Positions 8,767-16,617 of a DNA stretch of 64,000 nucleotides are shown here, in pieces; positions within the stretch are counted from its first letter, which is position 1; each line of letters opens with the position of its first letter. Source of the DNA: Nitrosotalea devaniterrae (GTDB taxonomy: Archaea; Thermoproteota; Nitrososphaeria; Nitrososphaerales; Nitrosopumilaceae); contig LN890280.1 in NCBI GenBank assembly GCA_900065925.1, positions 488,451 through 552,450 on the forward strand. The letters are read 5' to 3'. The notes under the pieces are model-generated. The model was given only the letters and a program-made list of their open reading frames with translations. It searched no databases and was not told the DNA's origin. The translations under genes were made by a program, and so were the position numbers.

Positions 8767-8916
8767 ATGCGTGAACCAATCACAATTAGTCTTGAAAATA
8801 AAATAATTAAAAAAATTGATAATTCTAAAGGGAAAAATGAACCTAGGTCTCGTTTTATCGAGGACATAATCTCAGGATATTTTGACAGATGTGATAAAGT
8901 GAGGAGTACAAATTGA
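8767..8916 (+). CDS. Small ribbon-helix-helix (CopG-like) regulator
   Basis: 49 aa: starts MREPITISLENKIIKKID and continues with RSRFIEDIISGYFD. This is the beta-strand plus two-helix pattern of CopG/Arc-type RHH repressors, in which the N-terminal strand (PITISL) reads DNA. It starts 30 bases after the 21-bp palindrome and is followed by an overlapping gene at 8913. It probably regulates copy number or the divergent wHTH gene. An alternative ATG at 8762 is in another frame. Confidence 0.65.
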   Translation: MREPITISLENKIIKKIDNSKGKNEPRSRFIEDIISGYFDRCDKVRSTN

Positions 8917-9089
8917 GTCGCGTTTGTTGTAATAATGAACCGCACTACCAGGTAATTTATGACGGTGGTATAATGGGTAATGACGAAATTCTTGTTTGTG
9001 ATATTCACATTACAAAGCATCCATTTGATAAGAAGATTATCTCAAAAAATATAATTACTTGTTTTAAAAACGAAAAAAAATTGGAGTAA
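8913..9089 (+). CDS. Small Cys/His protein overlapping the RHH gene
   Basis: 58 aa from TTG 8913, which overlaps the RHH stop (ATTGA junction), implying translational coupling. The CCNNEPHY, CDIH and C-terminal Cys arrangement could bind zinc. Family not recognised. Confidence 0.45.
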   Translation: MSRVCCNNEPHYQVIYDGGIMGNDEILVCDIHITKHPFDKKIISKNIITCFKNEKKLE

Positions 9090-9199
9090 TGAGACTGATT
9101 TTTTCGGGCTACCACCAATGTAGTAATGTCCAATTGTTCTCAAGTGTGATATAACATGATTTTTCTTGATAGTGGAAAATTACTAGACGGAGGAACAAA

Positions 9200-10894
9200 A
9201 TGACAACTGAGCCCGAATTTTTTATTCTATGTTATACTTGCGATAAAAAAGTTTCCGGTGAAGATTTGAAGCATTGTATACACTTGAATCATTCATTTGG
9301 AAAAATGCTTACTGGTAATTCATTATCAGATGAAAATAAAGGAATACTTGAAAAAAATAAGATCAATAATGGTGAATTTCATGTCGATACAATAGATGGA
9401 AATAGTTTTGATTATCAGATTTTAGGCCATGAAATAAAGAATCTTTACAGCCATGCAGTTTTTGATGGAGTAAGCTACGTATGTGTATATTTGCCGACAC
9501 AGGTACAAGAAACAACAAAATCTGGTAAGGCCACTCTTACTTCAAAGAAGTTTATGAATATGGGTTATTTTGTACTTTATGATCCTGGTAGGGTATTAAC
9601 ACAACAAAAAAGAATGATGCCAGTTACTGAGGCTTGGTTATCAGAACAATTCAAAGTAAATGTAACAGAACATGCTGATAATGTCAGATGGTCTCATAAA
9701 GATCTACGAAATTGGATCAATACTGATCAGATGGCTAAACCAAAGGATCTCTTTGAAAAATTGAATTCCATCATTAGAAAATATTTAGAGTTTGATAATG
9801 ATTCTACATATGCTGTTCTAATTTTATGGATCATTGGAACATATTTTTACAGATTGTTTGATGCTTATCCATATCTTAATTTTACTGGTAGCAAGAGAGC
9901 TGGTAAAACCAAAGCCTTGGAATTGATAAAATTCACATCGTTCAATTCTATCATGTCTCCTGATTTTACGGGCTCTTCTTTGTTTAGATTGATAGAGCTA
10001 ACTGGTGCAACAATTGTTTTAGATGAGGTTGAAAATTTTGGCAATAAAAAATCTGAATCTGCACAACACATTCGAACTTTGATCATGCAAGGTTTCTTAA
10101 AAGATCAATATGCGTATAGAACCAACACCGATAAGATGATGGCTGTTGAATCATTCAATCTTTATTCCCCAAAAGCTTTAGGACATATCAATAGCTTTGA
10201 CGATGTTTTAGATGACCGATGTATCAATATCATAATGAAGAGAACTACAAACAAATCCATCCTAAATTCTCACCCCGATCAAAATGAATCCGTATTTGCA
10301 GAAATTCGTAATCTATGTTATCGAGTATTTTTAGAGAATGCAAGACTTGTTGATGATTGGAAGAATAAGGCAGAACAATTAATGCCTGTATATGGTAGAG
10401 AAAGATTACTTTGGCATCCTTTGATCACTTTAGCAATGTTCTTTGAATCCCTGGATATGCCTGGATTGATTAATTTGATTTCAAAATATGCTAAAGAATC
10501 ACACTCTGAACGTCAAATTATTGACGAAGAACAGAACGTGGCTAATAAGATCTCCAATTATTTAATTTCAAATCTCATTATCGATTCATGGGTGATTACC
10601 AAGATACTTTATCATGATCTTATTGCAAAGGCAGATGATTATGGTATTAATCCTGCATATCTTTCACCCAGAAAATTCACTGAGATTTTGAGACAATTGG
10701 GTCTAAAAGATTCTAGAAGAAACACTGGGATAGGCTGGATTATGTCCGAACAAGACAAGATTCGTATTAAAACCACATATCTTGACAATCCGCCGTCAAA
10801 TAATGCTACACTTGATACACTTGATACACATCTGGATCGTAAAGATGGGAATGCAAATGCAAGTAGTGTAGATAGTGCAGTAAGTGCATCGTAG
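9200..10894 (+). CDS. P-loop ATPase, probable replication helicase of element 1
   Basis: 564 aa preceded by a GGAGG ribosome-binding site. An N-terminal Cys pair (CYTC) and His/Cys residues suggest a small Zn site. A P-loop core follows: Walker A GSKRAGKT near residue 231 and Walker B ATIVLDEVE near 271, then a conserved region through DDRCINIIMKR. The pattern resembles SF3-like/DUF3631-type ATPases that plasmids and proviruses use as replicative helicases. The Ser/Asp-rich tail (from about 530) is low complexity. No primase motifs are seen. Replication is an inference from fold and element context. Confidence 0.6.
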   Translation: MTTEPEFFILCYTCDKKVSGEDLKHCIHLNHSFGKMLTGNSLSDENKGILEKNKINNGEFHVDTIDGNSFDYQILGHEIKNLYSHAVFDGVSYVCVYLPTQVQETTKSGKATLTSKKFMNMGYFVLYDPGRVLTQQKRMMPVTEAWLSEQFKVNVTEHADNVRWSHKDLRNWINTDQMAKPKDLFEKLNSIIRKYLEFDNDSTYAVLILWIIGTYFYRLFDAYPYLNFTGSKRAGKTKALELIKFTSFNSIMSPDFTGSSLFRLIELTGATIVLDEVENFGNKKSESAQHIRTLIMQGFLKDQYAYRTNTDKMMAVESFNLYSPKALGHINSFDDVLDDRCINIIMKRTTNKSILNSHPDQNESVFAEIRNLCYRVFLENARLVDDWKNKAEQLMPVYGRERLLWHPLITLAMFFESLDMPGLINLISKYAKESHSERQIIDEEQNVANKISNYLISNLIIDSWVITKILYHDLIAKADDYGINPAYLSPRKFTEILRQLGLKDSRRNTGIGWIMSEQDKIRIKTTYLDNPPSNNATLDTLDTHLDRKDGNANASSVDSAVSAS

Positions 10895-11275
10895 ATAACC
10901 TCTCCTAAAGATAGAAATGAAAATGTGTATAGTGTAGATTATGAAAAAGAGTAATACTACACTTGATACACCTACTACACCTTTGGGATTCGCATATGAT
11001 GTAAAGACTCATCAAATCAGATGTTCAAACATGTGTTTTTGATTATTTGTTAGCATCCGGCTGGTATACTATCATAATTATAGTATATCTTAAGACTGAT
11101 AATTAATGCGTATGACATATCAATAACGATGGAAAAAAATGTCCAACACATGTCGGACATTCTTAACATTTCGGACAAATATGGGGGTAAACCATGGAAA
11201 GTTATAGCATCTAACTTTGGGTAAAGCAAAAAGTCTACCATATCTCAAAAAATTAGGGCAAAACTATGTCGCCCA
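10895..11275. other. Non-coding region with short TACAC/GTGTA repeats; possible origin
   Basis: Downstream of the ATPase gene. The 15-mer CTACACTTGATACAC occurs at 10806-10820 (inside the gene end) and again at 10957-10971, with further TACAC and GTGTA words between. A 31-codon frame at 11129-11224 (MEKNVQHMSDILNISDKYGG...) could be a small gene but has no other support. No larger gene is convincing. Confidence 0.35.
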
Positions 11276-11602
11276 TTAGGGAATGTTCAATAATTGAAAC
11301 AAGTAATTCGGTGAAGGATCCAAGGATATTGTAATGCCGTCATTGTTGTATGATCCTCTTGCAATAGTGGCAGGTCTTTGCCAGTATCTAATTCTAGTTG
11401 CAATGCCTTTTTTGCTCTTCGCATATTTTGCTTGGGCTTTTCTACGGTATTCTTTTTCACCTGGTCTTGTACGGTATTCCTTCTGATATGCTCTATCCAA
11501 TGCCTTTCTTTCAGGATTGCTATGATATGCTTTGTGCCACTGCCTCTTTGCTTCTCTAATAGCTTGTTGTTCCTGTACGGTCTTTGTACTTATGCGACTC
11601 AA
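11276..11602 (-). CDS. Small basic hypothetical protein
   Basis: 108 aa, very rich in Arg/Lys and aromatic residues with a recurring pattern (WHKAYHSNPERKALDRAYQKEY, then KAQAKYAKSKKG). Similar strings precede HNH or endonuclease VII domains in phage proteins, but no nuclease motif is present. It could be a nucleic-acid-binding protein. It lies between the ATPase and the RHH operon on the opposite strand. Confidence 0.45.
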   Translation of the reverse strand: MSRISTKTVQEQQAIREAKRQWHKAYHSNPERKALDRAYQKEYRTRPGEKEYRRKAQAKYAKSKKGIATRIRYWQRPATIARGSYNNDGITISLDPSPNYLFQLLNIP

Positions 11603-11973
11603 ATCAATCCCCCAATTTTTGTAAAAATTGAAAACGTTAGTGTTGCAATTACAATTTCATGTCTTTGCATTATGCATTAAATGATCAATCCAACTTTTAA
11701 TCTTTGATCAATTCTGTCCTACCGAATCTGAAAACTAGGGCATATTTTTGTTGGATACCTGGCAGGTATTCTCAACAGATTCAGACTTATTCCGGAATCA
11801 ATCAATCCATAATCAGTAATAAAATAACTACCTATCCCGAATTCCCTTAGACCTCTTGGAAGGAGGAGGAGGGGGGGGGGTTAGAGTAGATAGTAGTATA
11901 AACTGCCTAGATGCACATGTAATCCCGAAAAGCAAGGGAATTGTGAAGGATTATCAAATGTTATCTTAAATAA
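11603..11973. other. Intergenic region with long G tract
   Basis: Contains no convincing gene. The notable feature is a purine tract at 11861-11880 (AGGAGGAGGA followed by ten Gs), which could form a G-quadruplex and is very unusual in this AT-rich sequence. The right end holds the TATA element (CTTAAATA, about 11965) for the RHH operon. Confidence 0.5.
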
Positions 11974-11994
11974 TGATATCATCATTTGATATCA
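11974..11994. promoter_or_regulatory. Double TGATATCA operator before RHH gene
   Basis: Two perfect TGATATCA palindromes at 11974-11981 and 11987-11994, start-to-start spacing 13 bp, lie between the TATA box (about 11965) and the ATG at 11998. A repressor bound here would block transcription. The same pair with the same spacing recurs at 12358-12378. Confidence 0.7.
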
Positions 11995-11997
11995 ATA

Positions 11998-12185
11998 TGT
12001 CAGTTCCAGAACCAAAGGATAAACCGATTCTATTAAGACTGCCAGAACACTATGTTATTGCATTAGATGAGATAGTAAGACAGTCAAAAGGAAAATACAA
12101 ATCTCGTAACGAATTGGCAACAGAGATTATAGGTATATTCCTATCAGATCTAAAAAATAGCGCGGAGAACGAATCTCATGGGTAA
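11998..12185 (+). CDS. Ribbon-helix-helix regulator
   Basis: 62 aa. The strand ILLRLPEHYVIALDEIVRQSK and the helix RNELATEIIGIFLSDL form a ribbon-helix-helix DNA-binding fold. The start is set at ATG 11998 because the in-frame upstream ATG (11973) would run through the double TGATATCA operator. It overlaps the downstream Zn-ribbon gene by eight bases. It is the likely repressor acting at the TGATATCA sites on both sides of this operon. Confidence 0.65.
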
Positions 12186-12360
12186 AGATTTTGATGCCTT
12201 GATTGGCTTCATCCTTCTTCTGGTCGGTGCTGCAGCCGTTATCAAAATCATAGATGATGCAACAAAGAAAACGCATTATATTTGTCCACGTTGTAGCAAG
12301 CAGATTGTTAGGAATCAGAATCCATGTCCATACTGCGGCGCTCCTGTACGCTGGGTATGA
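12178..12360 (+). CDS. Single-pass membrane zinc-ribbon protein
   Basis: 60 aa: a transmembrane helix (LIGFILLLVGAAAVIKII, residues 8-25) followed by a zinc ribbon (CPRC...CPYC, residues 36-52). It starts inside the RHH gene end, so the two are co-translated. Function unknown; small membrane Zn ribbons are common in archaeal mobile elements. Confidence 0.6.
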   Translation: MGKDFDALIGFILLLVGAAAVIKIIDDATKKTHYICPRCSKQIVRNQNPCPYCGAPVRWV

Positions 12361-12402
12361 TATCACTATATGATATCAAATAGAAGGCCATACATGATAT
12401 CA
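12358..12402. promoter_or_regulatory. Triple TGATATCA operator
   Basis: Three TGATATCA palindromes at 12358-12365, 12371-12378 and 12395-12402. The first two have the same 13-bp spacing as the pair before the RHH gene. They overlap the Zn-ribbon stop codon and precede the small gene at 12449 and the GNAT gene. Confidence 0.65.
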
Positions 12403-12448
12403 GACCAACACAATTTTAACTTCTGCAATATGACATATGATGATTAGC

Positions 12449-12586
12449 ATGACTGAAGAAATTCTAAAACTGAAAGGACCAGAAGCAAAAGCTTTTCTGG
12501 ATTATGACTCTAAGGAACTGTCTACTGAGCGTAAGCAGTTTCTGAGTGATGCACGAAAGTATTACAAAGAACACTGCAAACAATAA
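12449..12586 (+). CDS. Small hypothetical protein upstream of GNAT
   Basis: 45 aa from ATG 12449 (or 48 from 12440): MTEEILKLKGPEAKAFLDYD, then KQFLSDARKYYKEHCKQ. Charged, helical, no Cys cluster. It follows the triple TGATATCA operator and ends 37 bases before the GNAT gene. It could be an antitoxin partner, but there is no family evidence. Confidence 0.4.
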   Translation: MTEEILKLKGPEAKAFLDYDSKELSTERKQFLSDARKYYKEHCKQ

Positions 12587-12623
12587 GATGTTTTATTTAT
12601 AATTCATTTTAAACTAGTATTCT

Positions 12624-13127
12624 ATGAAAGTATGTTATGATTTCTTAAACTCTTCATATGATATTTCTAAATTAGATTTTACAGAAGAAGATGGAACCGA
12701 TCCACTACTAGTAGACGAGTTTGCAAAATCAAAGGCAAGGTCTTATCATCAAAATAAACTAAGCACAGTCCGCGTTGTAAAATACAAAGACATTGTTGTT
12801 GGATATTTCGCAGTCTCCATGTTTTCGATAAGTGTTGAACAGCTTGCTACTGATGAAAAGGTATCAGTTGCAACTCCCTTACGTTATCCATCTATGTTAT
12901 TAGGTCAGCTTGGAGTAGATAAAAAATATCGAGGAAACGGCATTGCAAAAGAGATTTGTAAATTTTGTCTAGGTTTAGCTCAAGATGTTGGTGAAAAGGT
13001 TGCATGTCGTTACATTGTACTTCAAACTAACGAAAAAAGAACTAAACTATACGAAGATTATGATTTTGTAAGATCACCAAAGAAACCTGATAATGGGAAA
13101 ATCTGGATGTATACCAAGTTATCATGA
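12624..13127 (+). CDS. GNAT acetyltransferase, toxin-like
   Basis: 167 aa GCN5-related N-acetyltransferase. The acetyl-CoA loop is LLGQLGVDKKYRGNGIA (near residues 92-108, Q/RxxGxG/A type), and the C-terminal KLYEDYDFV motif is the usual YExxGF position. The LG-LGVDKKYRGNGI form and size are close to GNAT toxins of RHH-GNAT toxin-antitoxin modules. An RHH gene lies 440 bases upstream but in a separate unit. The role as toxin is an inference. An AT-rich TATA-like stretch precedes ATG 12624. Confidence 0.75.
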   Translation: MKVCYDFLNSSYDISKLDFTEEDGTDPLLVDEFAKSKARSYHQNKLSTVRVVKYKDIVVGYFAVSMFSISVEQLATDEKVSVATPLRYPSMLLGQLGVDKKYRGNGIAKEICKFCLGLAQDVGEKVACRYIVLQTNEKRTKLYEDYDFVRSPKKPDNGKIWMYTKLS

Positions 13128-13312
13128 TCTTGATTTGACTATCAATTCTGAAATATATTCTAACTCTTTTTGATAATCTGATAAATTCATTTGTTCTGCT
13201 TTATGCGTCACATTAATTCCTATTTTGGATAGGGCTGTAAAATCGGACGGTCCTACAAAATTTGTTGACTGGAAATCATCCCAACTTAGTATCTGGGTCT
13301 TACCAGGCTAGA
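13122..13312 (-). pseudogene. C-terminal gene fragment
   Basis: The minus strand has an open frame ending at 13122: GKTQILSWDDFQSTNFVGPS, later INVTHKAEQMNLSDYQKELE and IVKSRS. It lacks a start codon at its 5' end (a stop lies just upstream) and reads like a genuine protein C-terminus, so it is probably a decayed gene. It overlaps the GNAT stop by six bases. Confidence 0.35.
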
Positions 13313-13400
13313 TATTTGCAATTTGATAAGGAATTTAAATATCATTGTCATCTTGGAATTCTATATTGAATTAAACTTGATATTTCTGTTTTGTGAAATT

Positions 13401-14870
13401 CTACACCGGGATAAAAATTTCAGCTATTGAAACTGCTTCGTTTATTATTTTATATGCTTGTTCCTCCGAGAAACCTAATAGTACTAGATCTTCCTTTTTT
13501 ATGTCACGTCTTTTGAAATCTTCGATCAACCATTCTTCTTTATTGTATTGTTTTCCCAATCCTTCTGAAATTATCTTAGCGGTCTCTTTATTATCAATAC
13601 CATTCACGTATTCAAGATTCTTATTAATAAAATCATGTAAAGAAAGTGATTGAGTCTCTCTAAGTATTTTTGAAATTATGACCAGGATTGAAGGATTTGC
13701 ATGACGTGTATCTAAATGTGTCAACATAGCTGGTGAGATCTTGACCCTGCTTGTATCCCCTATCTTATCTCCAAACGATCGTAACTCATGTAATGATGAT
13801 TTGAGTACTATGAAACTAAATCTTCGTCGTTGACCATTATCTTGCTTTCTTAACTCATTAGCACGAATTTCAATTTGCTTTCCCCATGCTTGTAAATCAA
13901 AAAATCGTGGATCAGTATTTGGTGACATGACATCACTTAAAAAAGCAAAATATACAGATCTGTTTAGCTTTCCATAGTCGAGATTCTGTTCTTGAAGAAC
14001 TCTATTGATATATTGATGACCTGTGGGTGCTGGTTTACCTTTTACATCAGAGGGATCCCTCATTCCATGTAGGGATATCACAATTATGTCTGACTGTAAA
14101 TTTGATATTATTTTGAAAAAGTCAGCAGTAGGAATTTTTTCCAGAATTAAAGCTAAAAGTCTTTTGAAGCGAAGATCATTTTCTTTGAAATATTTTTGAA
14201 AAGTTCCTATCTGACTGTAAGTCTCATCTCTGTCCTTCTGTACCTGTACTACGTCCAAATCTTTTATGCTGTTGTAGATTTGTTCAAACGGTAACAACAA
14301 TTCTTCAAATTCTGAAAATTTAAGAAACCATTCGACATCTTCTCTAGAAAGTGGCCAGTAATCAGTACCACATCTAATTTTGTTTCCTTTTGTAACCTTA
14401 CTATTAATTTCTCTTGCTGCTTGACCTTCATTCGTGTCTCTTGTAAAAACGAGTTTGTATGATAATGCAAGACTATACGATTTTTTATATTTTGGATCAA
14501 TTATCAACAAATCTGTGAACTTGCTGGCAACATTTACTATGGTTGGTATGATATCGTCCTTATCACGAACCCCGCTCTCCACACTATTTTCTATGTCTTC
14601 AATTTGTGCCGGTGAAAAATTTCCCAGTTTATTTGTTTTAATTACGGTTATAATGGGAGAAATAGCTGGCTTGATAAATTGTTCTATGATGTCACATCGT
14701 TTCTTTTTTTCTTTATTTTTATCGAAATAATACCTGATAACTGCTATGGCAAATCCGGCAGCACTAATGGGATACATAATAGTAGACAATCCTGTAATTA
14801 TACTCAAAATTATGATAAATATTCCAACTGTAATCGGTATTATGATAAACCAGTTAGACATGTTCATCAC
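13401..14870 (-). CDS. Unknown membrane-anchored protein in defence island
   Basis: 489 aa. Two N-terminal transmembrane helices (residues 6-28 and 30-49) precede a large soluble domain. Visible stretches include IIVISLHGMRDPSDVKGK near residue 270 and RRRFSFIVLKSSLHELRSFG near 355. I recognise no catalytic motif. Its start overlaps the end of the Cas4-like gene by 17 bases (ATG 14870, 14867 or 14861), so the two are co-transcribed from the operator-bearing promoter at 15711. It may be the membrane effector of the neighbouring nuclease system. Confidence 0.6.
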   Translation of the reverse strand: MMNMSNWFIIIPITVGIFIIILSIITGLSTIMYPISAAGFAIAVIRYYFDKNKEKKKRCDIIEQFIKPAISPIITVIKTNKLGNFSPAQIEDIENSVESGVRDKDDIIPTIVNVASKFTDLLIIDPKYKKSYSLALSYKLVFTRDTNEGQAAREINSKVTKGNKIRCGTDYWPLSREDVEWFLKFSEFEELLLPFEQIYNSIKDLDVVQVQKDRDETYSQIGTFQKYFKENDLRFKRLLALILEKIPTADFFKIISNLQSDIIVISLHGMRDPSDVKGKPAPTGHQYINRVLQEQNLDYGKLNRSVYFAFLSDVMSPNTDPRFFDLQAWGKQIEIRANELRKQDNGQRRRFSFIVLKSSLHELRSFGDKIGDTSRVKISPAMLTHLDTRHANPSILVIISKILRETQSLSLHDFINKNLEYVNGIDNKETAKIISEGLGKQYNKEEWLIEDFKRRDIKKEDLVLLGFSEEQAYKIINEAVSIAEIFIPV

Positions 14871-15666
14871 TTACAATTGTATTCAAATGTTTAAGACTTC
14901 TCTCCAATTTGGTAACCACTGTTTTTTCTTCCAAGTGATTTTTTGGAATGGATAGTGGTTTTTCTATCAAACCATTTCCATCGTTTGAGCACTTGGTCTG
15001 ATATGAACAGAATTGACACAGACCAGTTACTTCACCTTTTGGTATGACTTGACTTGCTTTTGCATCTTCAATTTCCTGTACTCGTTTTGCAATCCACTCT
15101 GTTAGATCTCTTGGCTGAACTTTGAATGCAACCAAGTCATTCATGTCTGCATATACCAAAGTCAAGTTTTGGACTGGCATTATCTTTGGAAACATTGTGC
15201 TGTAGCATTGTACTTGCAAAATGTGTTCAGGCTTTGGCAAGAATCCACTCTTTATCTGCCACTTGACAAACTTTGTAGTTTTCAAATCAATGACTGTATT
15301 TGTCTTCCAATCGTACATGTCTAGTCGTCCTGCCACGGTTGCTACTCTTCCATCTCTTAGAGTTACAAAGTGTTCAATGTCTAACTCTCTCCACTTGTAT
15401 GCTCTAGTGATTTCATGTAAGAAATCCCCTCTAACTGACGCCCACATGCTTTCAACAGTTGCATCTCGGAGTAGTTCTTCTTCTTGTATGCCAAGTTCTT
15501 TGTAGAATGCCTTTCTCTGGCATCCTACAATGTTGGTTACAGAGTATCTACTCTGTGGAGCCTCATACTTCTTCCCATGTCGTCTTTTTAAAAAATTAAC
15601 GATGCCCACAGGAAGATCAATTTCTACTGCATTTATGCAGTCTTTTTGTTCTTGTATTGTTTGCAT
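14854..15666 (-). CDS. Cas4-like PD-(D/E)XK nuclease with Fe-S cysteines
   Basis: 270 aa. The RecB/Cas4 nuclease core is readable: His84 in RGDFLHE, Asp116 in GRLDMYD, Asp127-x-Lys129 in VIDLKT and QVQCYS at 151-156. Cys49, Cys217, Cys220 and Cys226 (CQFCSYQTKC) match the 4Fe-4S set of Cas4/AddB-type exonucleases. No CRISPR array or other cas gene is in the window, so this is a CRISPR-independent Cas4 homologue. Its promoter carries the same TACAA-N7-TTGTA operator at the same distance from ATG (44 bases) as hsdM. Confidence 0.8.
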   Translation of the reverse strand: MQTIQEQKDCINAVEIDLPVGIVNFLKRRHGKKYEAPQSRYSVTNIVGCQRKAFYKELGIQEEELLRDATVESMWASVRGDFLHEITRAYKWRELDIEHFVTLRDGRVATVAGRLDMYDWKTNTVIDLKTTKFVKWQIKSGFLPKPEHILQVQCYSTMFPKIMPVQNLTLVYADMNDLVAFKVQPRDLTEWIAKRVQEIEDAKASQVIPKGEVTGLCQFCSYQTKCSNDGNGLIEKPLSIPKNHLEEKTVVTKLERSLKHLNTIVSDEHV

Positions 15667-15710
15667 ACAATATAGTATGTATTGGATGTGTTATGGTTTT
15701 ATTTGGATTG

Positions 15711-15727
15711 TACAAATATTATTTGTA
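15711..15727 (-). promoter_or_regulatory. TACAA-N7-TTGTA operator of the Cas4-like gene
   Basis: A perfect 17-bp palindrome, TACAAATA-T-TATTTGTA. On the minus strand it is followed by AATCCAAATAAAAC (BRE/TATA-like) and then ATG 15666, with 44 bases between operator and start. Operator and TATA block are near-identical to the hsdM promoter at 17371. Confidence 0.7.
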
Positions 15728-15732
15728 TATGA

Positions 15733-16485
15733 TTAATTCTGTAATAATGTGACAGTATCTAACCAGGTTTGCAAAACATCGATGAATAAATATCCAGACA
15801 AGATCAAAATGCTTACAAGAACTATATGATTACCTGAAGTTTCAGCATTTGTAATTGGATCTATGATGTTTCTTTTTAGATCATTTTTCAAAAATTTTCT
15901 TCCACCGCTCTTTCTCCAGTGTTCTTCATGATTTCTTAATTCGATGATCATCGATTCCACTTGAAAATACCCATGCATAAGTTCCCCCTTAGATCTATTA
16001 TCTTTACTTAAATTATATCCATTTTGGAAATCACATTCCTTATAATTTGGAATATGGGTTGGTCCACCATTCTTTTTTTTATTCCGTAAATCTAAATTAT
16101 ATGCTCTAAATTTTATAGAATCAGGCATTTTATTATGCCATGAATCATCCGAAATAAAATTCACATTACCCAAAAAAACATGATAGAAATCAGCAAGAAT
16201 TTGTGGTAATTCAATAATTATGTCATGGACCTCATCTGGTTCAAATCTTAAATTGTCTTCAAGATTGTTAGGTTTTGCTGAGCGTATGATTCTATTAATA
16301 CATTTTTTTTCGAATCTTTCAATTACGTCTTTTAAAAATAAAATATCATCTGACGGAATGGATGTATTCTCAGATTCTTTTATTAATAAATTCAATTTTT
16401 CTTTGATTTGTATCCATGTAGAATCTAATACGAGTACGGATGCCATACGTGCAAAAACATATGTTTTGAACTCTTTTTCATCCAT
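15733..16485 (-). CDS. HEPN-like protein with C-terminal membrane helix
   Basis: 250 aa, mainly helical. Residues 184-189 read RNHEEH, the R-x4-6-H active-site signature (with Asn after Arg) of HEPN ribonucleases. A transmembrane helix (HIVLVSILILSGYLFIDVL) ends the protein at about 219-238. HEPN RNases are typical effectors of CARF-regulated defence, and the divergent neighbour is a CARF-wHTH protein. The HEPN call rests on one motif plus helical context, so it is tentative. It ends just before the operator at 15711. Confidence 0.45.
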   Translation of the reverse strand: MDEKEFKTYVFARMASVLVLDSTWIQIKEKLNLLIKESENTSIPSDDILFLKDVIERFEKKCINRIIRSAKPNNLEDNLRFEPDEVHDIIIELPQILADFYHVFLGNVNFISDDSWHNKMPDSIKFRAYNLDLRNKKKNGGPTHIPNYKECDFQNGYNLSKDNRSKGELMHGYFQVESMIIELRNHEEHWRKSGGRKFLKNDLKRNIIDPITNAETSGNHIVLVSILILSGYLFIDVLQTWLDTVTLLQN

Positions 16486-16594
16486 AATTTTTGTACCTTA
16501 TCCTAAACAATGTGGATTCATGATAATAAAATGATCCTCATTCGTCATCTCTGTATTACATTTTGGCTTTAATTTAACAAGTTTAAATTAGTAA

Positions 16595-16615
16595 TATACA
16601 AGAATGATTTGTATA
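16595..16615 (+). promoter_or_regulatory. TACAA-N7-TTGTA operator of the CARF-wHTH gene
   Basis: TATACAA, seven bases, TTGTATA; it lies between a TATA element (GTTTAAATTAG, about 16580-16590) and ATG 16618, so binding would repress the regulator's own gene. Same half-sites and spacing as the sites at 15711 and 17371. Confidence 0.7.
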
Positions 16616-16617
16616 AA

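Noticed and set aside
8768-9020. N-terminal extension of the minus-strand wHTH gene to 9020
   Set aside because: The extension lies antisense to two small overlapping plus-strand genes (RHH and Cys/His protein) and crosses the 21-bp operator; a start at 8717 or 8684 fits better.
11050-11241. Minus-strand 63-codon frame
   Set aside because: Hydrophobic-looking but without ribosome-binding or promoter signal, and opposite a more protein-like small plus-strand frame.
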